Assembly (NCBI RefSeq): GCF_013113715.1
Contig: NZ_CP053344.1
Span: 4,278,001-4,342,000, forward strand
Length of the DNA: 64,000 bases
Direction of reading: 5' to 3'
Source: Herbiconiux sp. SALV-R1
GTDB taxonomy: Bacteria; Actinomycetota; Actinomycetes; Actinomycetales; Microbacteriaceae
Below the pieces are notes generated by a model. The model was given only the letters and a program-made list of their open reading frames with translations. It had not been told where the DNA came from and ran no database searches. Made by a program: the position numbers and the translations under genes. Positions 17,587-25,587 of this stretch are shown here, piece after piece (within the stretch, counting starts at the first letter, position 1; each line of letters starts with the position of its first letter).

Positions 17587-18540
17587 TCAGCGCACGGGGT
17601 TCGGCGGCGTCTCGCCGGCCAGCACCGCGAGCAGGTTCTCGACGGCCATGCCCCCCATGCCGTCGACCCCCTCCACGGTCTGGGCCGCGAGGTGGGGAGT
17701 GATGGTCACGCGATCGGCGAGATCGTCGGCGAGCAGGGGGGAGGCCCCCGATCCGTGGTTCTCCGTGGCCAGCGTGTCGGCGGCGTAGGCCAGCACACGG
17801 CCCGACCGCAGGGCGGCCGCGAGCGCGGTCTCGTCGACGAGGTCGGCGCGCGCGGTGTTCACGATGATGACCGGCCGGCCGGATGCGGCGAGCCACTCCT
17901 CGCCGACGATGGTCGCGCCCCCCGGGGCGTGCAACGACACCACGTCGGCCTCGACGGCGAGGGCCTCGGCTGTCGTGTGGCGGAGCCCCTGCCACAGCGG
18001 GTCGTCGTCGGGAACGAACGGGTCGGCTCCGGAGAGGGCGGGCCCGAACGCCCGCAGGCGGTCGACGACGCCACGGCCGATGCGGCCGAGGCCGACGACG
18101 CCCACCGAGAGCGCGGAGAGTTCGCGGGTGCGCCATCCGCTCCAGTCGCCCTGCCTCAGCCGCCGGTCGGCGGCGGGGATTCCCCGGAGGGCCGAGAGCA
18201 ACAGGGCGAGGGTGTGCTCGACCACGGCCGAGCTGTTCGCCCCCGGCGTGTTCGTCACCACCACCCCGCGTGCCGCGGCGGCGTCGAGGTCGACCCGGTC
18301 GACGCCGACCCCGTACCGGGCCACCACCCGCAGCGAGGGGGCGGCGGCGAGGTGTTCCTCGGTGACCGGGCCCGTGCCGGCGATCCAGCCGACGGCGTCT
18401 TCGAGCAGCGGGGCGAGCTCGGCGGTGTCGTGCGACGGCGAGGCCCGCACGATGCGGTAGCCGCGTTCGGCCACCCGAGCGGCGAGGTCGAGTCGCCCGT
18501 CGCCGAACGACCGCGAGGTCACCAGAACCGCACCGCTCAT
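17587..18540 (-). CDS. D-isomer-specific 2-hydroxyacid dehydrogenase
   Basis: A 317-residue NAD-dependent dehydrogenase. It has the N-terminal catalytic half with RYGVGVDRVDL, the NAD-binding VGVVGLGRIGRGV, the Arg in VNTARADLVDE, an acidic/Glu region near TENHGSGASP and the catalytic His in ITPHLAAQT. It would reduce a 2-keto acid or aldehyde acid, or oxidise the matching hydroxy acid. The ATG at 18540 overlaps the stop of the RpiR regulator gene by 4 bases. It belongs to the operon regulator-dehydrogenase-aldolase-phosphotriesterase and so probably handles a product of aldol cleavage. Confidence 0.85.
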   Translation of the reverse strand: MSGAVLVTSRSFGDGRLDLAARVAERGYRIVRASPSHDTAELAPLLEDAVGWIAGTGPVTEEHLAAAPSLRVVARYGVGVDRVDLDAAAARGVVVTNTPGANSSAVVEHTLALLLSALRGIPAADRRLRQGDWSGWRTRELSALSVGVVGLGRIGRGVVDRLRAFGPALSGADPFVPDDDPLWQGLRHTTAEALAVEADVVSLHAPGGATIVGEEWLAASGRPVIIVNTARADLVDETALAAALRSGRVLAYAADTLATENHGSGASPLLADDLADRVTITPHLAAQTVEGVDGMGGMAVENLLAVLAGETPPNPVR

Positions 18541-19445
18541 GAGGCGGAACCCTCTGTGGGGGGTGCCTGGCGCATCCGGGCCAGTTCGCTCTTCATGCGG
18601 CGCACGGCGGCGTTGTGCTCGGGCGGCCGGCGCAGTGCGACCGCGGTGGCGAGCACGTCGACCACCACGAGGCCGGCGATGCGGCTGGTGCTCGGGGTGT
18701 ACACGTCGGTGTCTTCGAAGGTGCGTACGACGAGCGGCACGTCGGCGAGCTCGGAGAGTGCGCTCGGCCGGCCGGTGAGCGAGATCACCCGGGCGCCGGC
18801 GCGCTTGGCGGCGTCGGCGACGGTGAGCGTCTGCTCGGTGTGCCCGGTGTTCGAGATGGCGACGACGACGCTCTTCGGGCCGCTCATGGTGGCGGCGATG
18901 AACTGCTGGTGGAAGTCTTCAGGCGCCTGGCAGGGAACCCCGAACAGCGGGAACTTCTGCTGCGCGTCTTTGGCGATGATGCCGCTGGCGCCGAAGCCCA
19001 CGAAGAGGATGTCGCTCGCGTCGAGCAGGGTCGCTGTGGCCTTCTCGATGGCTGCCGGGTCGAGGTTGCGCCGGGCGCGGTCGAGGCTCGAGATGGTGTG
19101 GTCGAAGATCTTCTCGGCGAGGTCGGCGCTCGAGTCGGTGGGCGCGATCGCCGAGTGCGTGACGGGGAGGCCGAGCGCGAGGGTCTGGGCGAGCTGGATC
19201 TTGAAGTCCTGGAAGCCCTCGCAGCCGATGGAGGAGCAGAACCGCATGACGGTCGGCTCGCTCACCTCGGCCGCCTCGGCGAGCCCGGCCATGGTGTACT
19301 GCAGGGCGCCGTTGGGGTCGCCGAGCACGAGCTGGGCGACCTTCGCCTCCGAGCGGCGGAGCTCGGGCAGCTGGCGGGTGATGCGCTCGAGGAGCGTGTC
19401 GGTGGTGCCGTGCGTGGGCGGCTCGAGGGGTTCGGCAACAGACAC
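18537..19445 (-). CDS. RpiR/MurR-family transcriptional repressor with SIS domain
   Basis: A 302-residue regulator. Residues 10-90 form the RpiR helix-turn-helix (LAEAAEVSEPTVMRFCSSIG). Residues 130-260 form a sugar-isomerase (SIS) domain that binds a phosphosugar effector (DILFVGFGASG, VVVAISNTGHTEQTL). The GTG start at 19445 has AAGGAG six bases upstream. A perfect copy of the palindrome TGTAGT-N3-ACTACA lies in its own divergent promoter. Similar sites precede nearly every transcription unit from 5 to 28 kb, and the motif resembles the HexR-type RpiR site TGTAAT-N3-ATTACA. It is therefore the obvious candidate local repressor, released by a pathway phosphosugar. Confidence 0.9.
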   Translation of the reverse strand: MSVAEPLEPPTHGTTDTLLERITRQLPELRRSEAKVAQLVLGDPNGALQYTMAGLAEAAEVSEPTVMRFCSSIGCEGFQDFKIQLAQTLALGLPVTHSAIAPTDSSADLAEKIFDHTISSLDRARRNLDPAAIEKATATLLDASDILFVGFGASGIIAKDAQQKFPLFGVPCQAPEDFHQQFIAATMSGPKSVVVAISNTGHTEQTLTVADAAKRAGARVISLTGRPSALSELADVPLVVRTFEDTDVYTPSTSRIAGLVVVDVLATAVALRRPPEHNAAVRRMKSELARMRQAPPTEGSAS

Positions 19446-19489
19446 CGGCGTCTCCTTCTTTCGAGCGGCGAGTGGCTTCCGCTACGGTA

Positions 19490-19504
19490 TGTAGTATCAC
19501 TACA
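19490..19504. promoter_or_regulatory. Perfect RpiR-type operator, TGTAGT-ATC-ACTACA
   Basis: A fully symmetric site between the divergent regulator (19445) and SDR (19532) genes. TAGTAT at 19492-19497 can serve as the -10 box of the SDR gene. A TACCGT at 19489-19484 on the other strand may serve the regulator, so one site could control both directions. Confidence 0.85.
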
Positions 19505-19531
19505 AAGTGACATCGACGCAAGGAGGCGCAC

Positions 19532-20290
19532 ATGTATCGCGAGCTGCTGGGTTTCGAAGGGCGGGTCGCCGTGGTGACCGGGGGGTCGCGCGGCATCGGC
19601 CACGCCATCGTCACGGCACTCCACGAGTTCGGCGCCCGCGTGGTGATCGTCGACGTGCTCGACGAGCTCGGCACGGCCGCCGCAGCGGCCTTCACCGAGG
19701 GCCCGGAGGTGCACTACCGGCACCTCGACGTCACCGACTCCGAGGCCGTCGCCGCCACGATGGCGGCCGTGGCGGAGGAGTTCGGCAGGCTCGACCTGCT
19801 CGTCACCTCGGCGGGAATCGCCGACCACACGCCCTCGCTCGAGCTCGACGTCGCGGCCTGGCGCCGGGTGCTCGACGTGAACGCCACGGGCACGTTCCTG
19901 TGCGCCCGGGAGGCGCTGCGCCACATGAAGGCCGGGTCGGCCATCGTGGCGATCGGCTCGATGTCGGGCGAGATCGCGAACGCGCCCCAGCGGCAGGCCG
20001 CCTACAACGCGTCGAAGGGCGCCGTGCACCTCGCGGTGAAGAGCCTCGCCATCGAGTTCGCCGACGCCGGCGTGCGCATCAACGCCGTGGCTCCCGGCTA
20101 CATCGGCACCGACCTCACGAAAGACGGCGTGCCCGAGGAATGGTGGGCCGACTGGGAGCGCCGCACCCCCCTCGGCCGGCTCGGCCGGCCCGAGGAGGTC
20201 GCGTCGCTCGTCGCCTTCCTCGCCTCCGACGCCGCCTCCTACATCACCGGTTCGATCGTCACGGTCGATGGCGGGTACACCGCCTGGTGA
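19532..20290 (+). CDS. SDR-family sugar dehydrogenase (probable)
   Basis: A 252-residue classical short-chain dehydrogenase. It has [12 protein letters not shown], an acidic Asp after the second strand (VIVDVLDE, suggesting NAD preference), SAGIADH, a catalytic Ser in [15 protein letters not shown] with the Tyr/Lys pair, and the C-terminal [15 protein letters not shown] typical of sugar and polyol dehydrogenases. AGGAGG lies five bases before the ATG. It is expressed from the repressor's divergent promoter. It is a good candidate for the first oxidation of the free sugar to its lactone, which the phosphotriesterase-like hydrolase could open. Confidence 0.88.
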   Translation: MYRELLGFEGRVAVVTGGSRGIGHAIVTALHEFGARVVIVDVLDELGTAAAAAFTEGPEVHYRHLDVTDSEAVAATMAAVAEEFGRLDLLVTSAGIADHTPSLELDVAAWRRVLDVNATGTFLCAREALRHMKAGSAIVAIGSMSGEIANAPQRQAAYNASKGAVHLAVKSLAIEFADAGVRINAVAPGYIGTDLTKDGVPEEWWADWERRTPLGRLGRPEEVASLVAFLASDAASYITGSIVTVDGGYTAW

Positions 20291-22740
20291 GACCTCACGC
20301 TGTGCCTGCCTGACGCGAGCTCCGTCTCGGTGCCGGGCAGGCGTAGCGTCGCGGTGACCCCCTCGGGCACCGTGGCGTCGAGCTCGACGTGCCCGTCGTC
20401 GCCCACCGTCCAGTGCACCGCGAGCGTGCCGTACGGGGTCTCCACCGATGCGGATGCGCCCCCCACGTCGAGAACGCAAGGTGCGATGAGCGCGTGGCGC
20501 CACCCCGGGGCGACGGGAGATAGCCCCGCCACGTCGGCGAACAGCCAGTCGTCGACGGTGCCGAGGAAGTAGTGGCCGCGGGAGCGCGACTCCGGCTTCC
20601 AGTGCTCCCAGAGCGAGGTCGCGCCCTGGGTCACCCAGAAGCCCCAGCTCGGGAACGTGGTCTGCGTCGCGACGGCGAGCGCAGCATCCGCGTGGCCGAA
20701 GCGGGTGAGCTGGGGCAGCAGGTGCTTCGTCGCCAGCGCGCCCGTCGAGAGGTGGTCGCCGCGGGCGCGCACGTCGGCGGCGACACTGTCGGCGACGCCC
20801 TGGCGGAGCGCCTCGGGCAGCACGTCGAAGGCGAGGGCGAGCACGCCGTGGGCCTGGCGGAAGCCCTCGTCGCCCTCGCCCGCGACGATGCCGTCGCGCA
20901 CGAACAGCGACACGAAGGCGGCGCGGGAGCGGGCCGCCGCGTCGCGCCACTCCTCGGCCGGCTCGCCGAGCTCGGTCGCCCAGGCGGCGAGCACGTCGAG
21001 CATCGCCACGAGGAAGGCGGTGGCCGCGATGCGGGTGTCTTCGGGGGCGTTGCCGCCCCCCGCCGGGGTCTCCGGGCTCACCCAGTCGCCGAGGGTGGTG
21101 TCGGCGATGCCGTCGACGGTGCGGGCGAGCTCGAAGCGGAGGTAGTCGCTCGCGTCGGCCCAGAGGTCGACGAGCACGCGCCGGTCGCCGCGCTGCATCC
21201 ACAGTTCCCAGGGAATGAGCACGAGCGCGGAGTGCCAGGTGGGGGCGGGTGACCAGTCCATCGTCCAGCCGCCGTCGGGGGCGAGCACGGTGGGCGCGCC
21301 CGAGCCGTGACGTGAGGCGGCGATGTCGGCGCACCACTTGGCGAGGAGCTCCTGCACGTCGAGGTTCTGCAGCATGAGCCGGGCGCCCACCATGCCGTCG
21401 CCCGTCCAGCCGTTCTTCTCCAGCATGGGGGTGTCGGTCGGGATGCCGTGGAGGTTGTTGAGCACCGTGCGCACGGTGAGCTCGTGCACCGTCTCGAGCA
21501 GGGGGATGTCGCAGGTGAACGACCCGGTGCGGTCTGCTCGGGTGTGCACGAGGGCGGCGCGCACGCGCGGCAGCCGGGCCGCCCGCACCTCGGCGTACTG
21601 GAAGCCGTGGTACACGAAGCGCGGCCGCCAGCGCAGCGGGGCGCCGGCGAGCACAACCCGGTCGAGCTGGAAGCGGCCGGCGAAGTAGCCGAGGGGGTCG
21701 TCGGTGTCGACGCTCCCGTCGGCGCGCAGCCGTTCGCCGTGCCGCAGCTCGATGAGCTCGCCCGCCGCGCCCTCGGCCTCGATCTCGAGCCAGCCCGCGA
21801 TGACGCGGGGGAAGGTGAGCACCCAGCGCCCGGGCTCCAGCTCGACGATCTCGGTGGGGTCGAAGCGCTCGGCAACCTCGATGGGGGGCTGGCGCTGGTT
21901 CACCGCCCGGCCACGCGGGCCGGCGACGATCCACGCGTCATCCCACTCCGAGTCGTCGAATCCGGGGGTGTCCCATCCGGGCGGCTCGCGGCGCGCGTCG
22001 TGGTCTTCGCCACCGTGCAGGTCGTCGTAGCGCGTCGGTCCGTCGATCGCCCCCCACGTCGCATCCGTCGTCAGCACGTGTTCGGCACCCTGCTCGTCGC
22101 GGATGACGAGCAGCAGCCGGGCGCAGGGCTCGGCGTGCCAGGGCGCCGTCTCCCAGTTCCAGGTGTTCGGGGAGGCCATGCCGTAGAAGCCTCGGCCGAG
22201 CTCGAGCCCGACGGCGAAGCGTCGCCCGGCGGCGAGCAGGGCGGTGACGTCGGTGACCGTGTACTGGGCGGTGACGTCGTAGTCGGTGAACCCGGGGCTC
22301 AGCACCGCGGGTTCGACGAGCTCGCCGTCGATCGTCACGCGGGCGTAGCCGCCGGCGGCCACCACGAGGTAGGCCTCGGCGATCGAAGCCGGCGGGGTGA
22401 ACTCCCGGCGCAGCAGCGGGGCGGCGCCCGACGGATGCGCGTGGCCGATGAAGCGCGCACCGCGCCAGTCGCCGTCGAGCACGCCGGTGACGAAGGTCGA
22501 GTGGGTGCTCGCTCCGTTCGCGGTGACGCTCCACCGGTACCGGGTGAGCGACGCGAGGGCGGGGCCGTCGTACTCGACCTCGGGGGCCGGCCGCTCGGTT
22601 CCCGAGGTCGACCACACGAGACCCGCGGGGCCGTGCACCTCGAGACGCCACGCGCCCGATCCGTGCCAGGAGAAGCGCGGAGCGACGTCGACGCCCACGG
22701 GTTCGGCCGTGTGCTCGACGCGGAGGCTCGACGGGCTCAC
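20239..22740 (-). CDS. Alpha-L-rhamnosidase (GH78)
   Basis: An 833-residue intracellular enzyme with the bacterial rhamnosidase layout: N-terminal beta domains, a concanavalin-like domain, an (alpha/alpha)6 barrel and a C-terminal beta domain. The barrel shows [14 protein letters not shown], carrying the probable general acid Glu, and TSLWEHWKP, carrying the second conserved Glu. It hydrolyses terminal alpha-L-rhamnose from oligosaccharides. The GTG at 22740 overlaps the stop of the DUF3863-like gene (GTGA), so the two proteins are made together. The 3' end overlaps the convergent SDR gene by 52 bases; no earlier stop exists, so the overlap seems real. Confidence 0.87.
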   Translation of the reverse strand: MSPSSLRVEHTAEPVGVDVAPRFSWHGSGAWRLEVHGPAGLVWSTSGTERPAPEVEYDGPALASLTRYRWSVTANGASTHSTFVTGVLDGDWRGARFIGHAHPSGAAPLLRREFTPPASIAEAYLVVAAGGYARVTIDGELVEPAVLSPGFTDYDVTAQYTVTDVTALLAAGRRFAVGLELGRGFYGMASPNTWNWETAPWHAEPCARLLLVIRDEQGAEHVLTTDATWGAIDGPTRYDDLHGGEDHDARREPPGWDTPGFDDSEWDDAWIVAGPRGRAVNQRQPPIEVAERFDPTEIVELEPGRWVLTFPRVIAGWLEIEAEGAAGELIELRHGERLRADGSVDTDDPLGYFAGRFQLDRVVLAGAPLRWRPRFVYHGFQYAEVRAARLPRVRAALVHTRADRTGSFTCDIPLLETVHELTVRTVLNNLHGIPTDTPMLEKNGWTGDGMVGARLMLQNLDVQELLAKWCADIAASRHGSGAPTVLAPDGGWTMDWSPAPTWHSALVLIPWELWMQRGDRRVLVDLWADASDYLRFELARTVDGIADTTLGDWVSPETPAGGGNAPEDTRIAATAFLVAMLDVLAAWATELGEPAEEWRDAAARSRAAFVSLFVRDGIVAGEGDEGFRQAHGVLALAFDVLPEALRQGVADSVAADVRARGDHLSTGALATKHLLPQLTRFGHADAALAVATQTTFPSWGFWVTQGATSLWEHWKPESRSRGHYFLGTVDDWLFADVAGLSPVAPGWRHALIAPCVLDVGGASASVETPYGTLAVHWTVGDDGHVELDATVPEGVTATLRLPGTETELASGRHSVRSHQAVYPPSTVTIEPVM

Positions 22741-24056
22741 GGGAGGAGCTCCGCGAGTTCGGCCCGGGCGCCCCAGCGCGACCGCAGCCCGCCGAGCACC
22801 TCGGGGTGCTGGGCGAGGAACGAGCCGATGGGCTGCGGTGCATCCTGCGCACGGGTGCGCTTCTGGTTGATCTCGCCGAGGAGGCTCCAGCGCCGGTCGC
22901 CGAGCTCGGTGGGCTCGTGGGCCTCCGGCCGGTAGTCGGTGTAGTCGAACACCAGCGGGTCGGAGCTGCCGTCGACCACGCCGAGCCGGAAGTCGGCGCA
23001 CATGAACCAGGTGACGCGCTCGCCGAGGGTGGAGGCCTGCACCCCGGAGCCCTCCTGGCGGAGCAGATAGGCGAGGGCGGCGTCGTCGGGGTTCGCCGCC
23101 GACCACTCGGCGCCGAAGTCGGCGATGGGGGTCACCCGGAGGTCGGGCCACTCCGAGCGCAGCGAGGCGAGCCAGCCACCCCAGGCGTCGAGGAGGCCGG
23201 GGTCGGTCTCGAGCCCGCGGTGCACCTCGCTGATCTCGTAGTTCACCGTGAGCCAGCCCAGCCCGTTCCGCTCGACGTTCGGGGCTCCGAGGTGCGCGGC
23301 GCTCGTCGCCTCCAGCTCGGCGAGGGCGTCGGCGCGGGGCAGGCGGTGCAGCGTCTCGATGGGGCCGAGCCCGAGGCGCGAGTTGAAGCCGGTGCCGTCG
23401 GGCCCCATGCCCGCCGCTCGCGCGGCGACCAGGTCGACGGTCCACCCGTCGAGCATGGCGACGTCGATGCGGTCGTCGCCGCGGGCGGGGCGGAGGAAGT
23501 GCGCGCGAGACGGCCGGTAGGGGTAGGCGACGGAGCCGTCGCCGTCTTGCAGATCGATGTCGAACTGGCTCCAGATGTTGCCCTGCACGGTGCGGATGCC
23601 GAGCTCCTCACGGGCGCGTGCCGTGTTCTCGGCCGACAGGAAGCCCGCCACCAGAGAGCGCGTCTCGCGCTGGAACTCGTCTTCGATGAGCGCGACGGCG
23701 TCGGCGATGTCGCGGGCGACCGCGTCGCGCGAGCCGTGGAGGTTGGGGAAGAAGCCGCCCGGCACGAAGGTGACGTCGTCGCCGAACGTCTCGGCGCAGC
23801 GCGCGACCTCGCGCCGCACCTCGGCGTAGCGGGCGCTGTCGTCGGTGAGGGCACCCCACGACAGCGCCCAGGTGATGCGGGCGTCGGGGATGGCGTCGCG
23901 CACCGTGGTGCTGAACCGGTCGATCAGCGCGGCGCTGTGCCGCTCCGATTCGTCCTCCCAGAGCCAGCGGTCGCGGGTGGCCTCGATCTGCTGGCGCCTC
24001 ACGACGGTGTTGATGGTGAGACGTCTGCCGATCGAGTCGCCGGGAGAGGGGGTCAC
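22737..24056 (-). CDS. DUF3863/DUF3864-like protein of unknown function
   Basis: A 439-residue protein without signal peptide. From memory it resembles the DUF3863 (N-terminal) and DUF3864 (C-terminal) families. The stretches LTINTVVRRQQIE, ITWALSWGALTD, VTFVPGGFFPN, LSAENTAR, GNIWSQFDID and NSRLGLGPIETL look like conserved family blocks. The fold is probably a barrel related to polysaccharide-active enzymes, but no catalytic residue can be named. The GTG at 24056 is chosen because AAGGAG lies four bases upstream; an ATG is not available in a better place. It is coupled by 4 bases to the GH78 gene, so it probably acts on the same rhamnose-containing substrate. Confidence 0.7.
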   Translation of the reverse strand: MTPSPGDSIGRRLTINTVVRRQQIEATRDRWLWEDESERHSAALIDRFSTTVRDAIPDARITWALSWGALTDDSARYAEVRREVARCAETFGDDVTFVPGGFFPNLHGSRDAVARDIADAVALIEDEFQRETRSLVAGFLSAENTARAREELGIRTVQGNIWSQFDIDLQDGDGSVAYPYRPSRAHFLRPARGDDRIDVAMLDGWTVDLVAARAAGMGPDGTGFNSRLGLGPIETLHRLPRADALAELEATSAAHLGAPNVERNGLGWLTVNYEISEVHRGLETDPGLLDAWGGWLASLRSEWPDLRVTPIADFGAEWSAANPDDAALAYLLRQEGSGVQASTLGERVTWFMCADFRLGVVDGSSDPLVFDYTDYRPEAHEPTELGDRRWSLLGEINQKRTRAQDAPQPIGSFLAQHPEVLGGLRSRWGARAELAELLP

Positions 24057-24068
24057 GATGCTCCTTCG

Positions 24069-24083
24069 CGTAGTGAAACTAAC
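24069..24083 (-). promoter_or_regulatory. RpiR-type operator, CGTAGT-GAA-ACTAAC
   Basis: GTAGT/ACTAA near-palindrome directly before the ribosome-binding site of the minus-strand gene starting at 24056. On that strand it contains TAGTTT (24081-24076), a plausible -10 box. Confidence 0.65.
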
Positions 24084-24142
24084 CGAATCCACCCATTTTG
24101 AGACCGGATAGGGGTTGAATGCTGGCTTTTCATCGGAATTTG

Positions 24143-24157
24143 TGTAGCCTGACTACA
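24143..24157 (+). promoter_or_regulatory. RpiR-type operator, TGTAGC-CTG-ACTACA
   Basis: Copy of the palindrome in front of the binding-protein gene at 24222. It contains TAGCCT (24145-24150) as a likely -10 box. An untranslated leader of about 65 bases would follow. Confidence 0.8.
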
Positions 24158-24221
24158 GCATGACACGATCGAGCGGGCACCACGCACGATCCCTATCAAC
24201 GACGATATTGAAGGAGAGGCC

Positions 24222-25490
24222 ATGAAGAAGTGGCTCACGGTCACCACGGCGCTCGCGACCGCGCTCGCTGTCACAGCACTTGCCGGATGCTCCGGCTCGG
24301 GTGGCGGCGACGGCGGCAAGACCGAACTCAGCTTCCTCATGTGGGGCGACGGCGGAGACACCCAGCAGGCGTACCAGGACGTCATCGACACCTTCGAGGA
24401 GGCGAACCCCGACATCACCATCAACGCGGAGTTCTTCAACACGAACGACTACGACAACATCCTGAAGACCCGTCTCTCGGGCGGCGCCGGCCCCGACATC
24501 TACGGCTTCGACCTCGGCAACATCGACGACTTCGTGCGCGACGGCTTCGCCACCGACCTCAGCGAGGGCGGCAGCGACTACCTGTCGAAGCTCACCGAAG
24601 ACGCCGCGAAGGAGAGCCACCGCGGCGAGGAGGGCGACGCCGTCTCCAACCTCCCCATCTCGCTCTCGGGCAACGGCATCATCTACAACAAGGCGCTGTT
24701 CGAGAAGGCCGGCATCGACGCCGCCCCCACCACCTACACCGAGCTCAAGGCCGACGCGCAGAAGCTGCTCGACGCGGGCATCACCCCCTTCGCCATGTCG
24801 GCGCAAGACAACTGGTGGCCGCAGTTCATCGTGTACTACGCCCTCGCCGAGCACGGCGCGAACGAAGACCTCGCCGCCGAGATGGCCGCGGGCGACGCCG
24901 ACTTCTCGTCGAGCGACGCCTGGAAGGAGTCGCTCGACATCGTCAAGGAGCTGACGCCGTACTACATGCCGAACCCGCTCGGCACCAGCCAGACGGCGGC
25001 GCAGTCGGCCTTCCTCGGCGGCCAGGCGGCGATGTTCCCCGCCGCGTGGATCCTCCCCGACGCCCGCACCGCCGACCTCGACGTCGACTACATGAACTTC
25101 CCCACCACCGACACCCCGGTCGACGACCTGTGGGGCACCTACCAGGTGCGCTTCGGCGTGAACCCGGGCAACGACAAGGTCGAGGCCTCGCAGAAGTTCC
25201 TGGACTACTTCATGTCGGATGACGTGTACCTCGACTTCCTCACCAAGGTGAAGCAGTTCCCGACCACCACGACCGTCTCGGTCGGCGCCGAGGTCGACCC
25301 GCTGTACCCCGAGATGCAGGAGTCGTGGGACGGCAAGACCTTCATCGCCGCGTTCTCGCCCACCGCCAAGTCGGTGCAGGACGAGCTGCTGGTGGGTCTG
25401 CAGAACCTCATCGGCGGCCAGCAGAGCACCGAGGAGGTGCTCTCGTCGCTCGACACCGCGCTCGAGCAGTGGCGGGCCGACAACCAGTGA
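24222..25490 (+). CDS. ABC transporter extracellular sugar-binding lipoprotein (family 1)
   Basis: A 422-residue solute-binding protein. Its signal peptide ends in a lipobox, LAGC, with the acylated Cys at residue 23. A Ser/Gly linker and the family-1 fold follow (LSFLMWGDGG, then LSGGAGPDIYGFDLGNIDD). It captures oligosaccharides outside the membrane for the permeases at 27874 and 28842. AAGGAGAGG lies just before the ATG. A strong hairpin after the stop may keep its transcript more abundant than the genes downstream. The exact ligand is unknown; the context points to rhamnose- or mannose-containing fragments. Confidence 0.9.
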   Translation: MKKWLTVTTALATALAVTALAGCSGSGGGDGGKTELSFLMWGDGGDTQQAYQDVIDTFEEANPDITINAEFFNTNDYDNILKTRLSGGAGPDIYGFDLGNIDDFVRDGFATDLSEGGSDYLSKLTEDAAKESHRGEEGDAVSNLPISLSGNGIIYNKALFEKAGIDAAPTTYTELKADAQKLLDAGITPFAMSAQDNWWPQFIVYYALAEHGANEDLAAEMAAGDADFSSSDAWKESLDIVKELTPYYMPNPLGTSQTAAQSAFLGGQAAMFPAAWILPDARTADLDVDYMNFPTTDTPVDDLWGTYQVRFGVNPGNDKVEASQKFLDYFMSDDVYLDFLTKVKQFPTTTTVSVGAEVDPLYPEMQESWDGKTFIAAFSPTAKSVQDELLVGLQNLIGGQQSTEEVLSSLDTALEQWRADNQ

Positions 25491-25497
25491 CGACCAC

Positions 25498-25535
25498 GCG
25501 CGCCCTGCCCGGTTCGACCCGGGCTGGGCGCGCGC
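25498..25535 (+). terminator. Intercistronic hairpin after the binding-protein gene
   Basis: A 16-bp stem with one mismatch and a 6-base loop starts 8 bases after the stop codon at 25490. There is no T tract, so it is more likely an RNA stabiliser or partial terminator that sets the ratio of binding protein to downstream products. Confidence 0.7.
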
Positions 25536-25587
25536 TCGTCTGCCCCCGCCCGCGACCCGCCGGGCGACAGCTCCGACCGAGGACATC

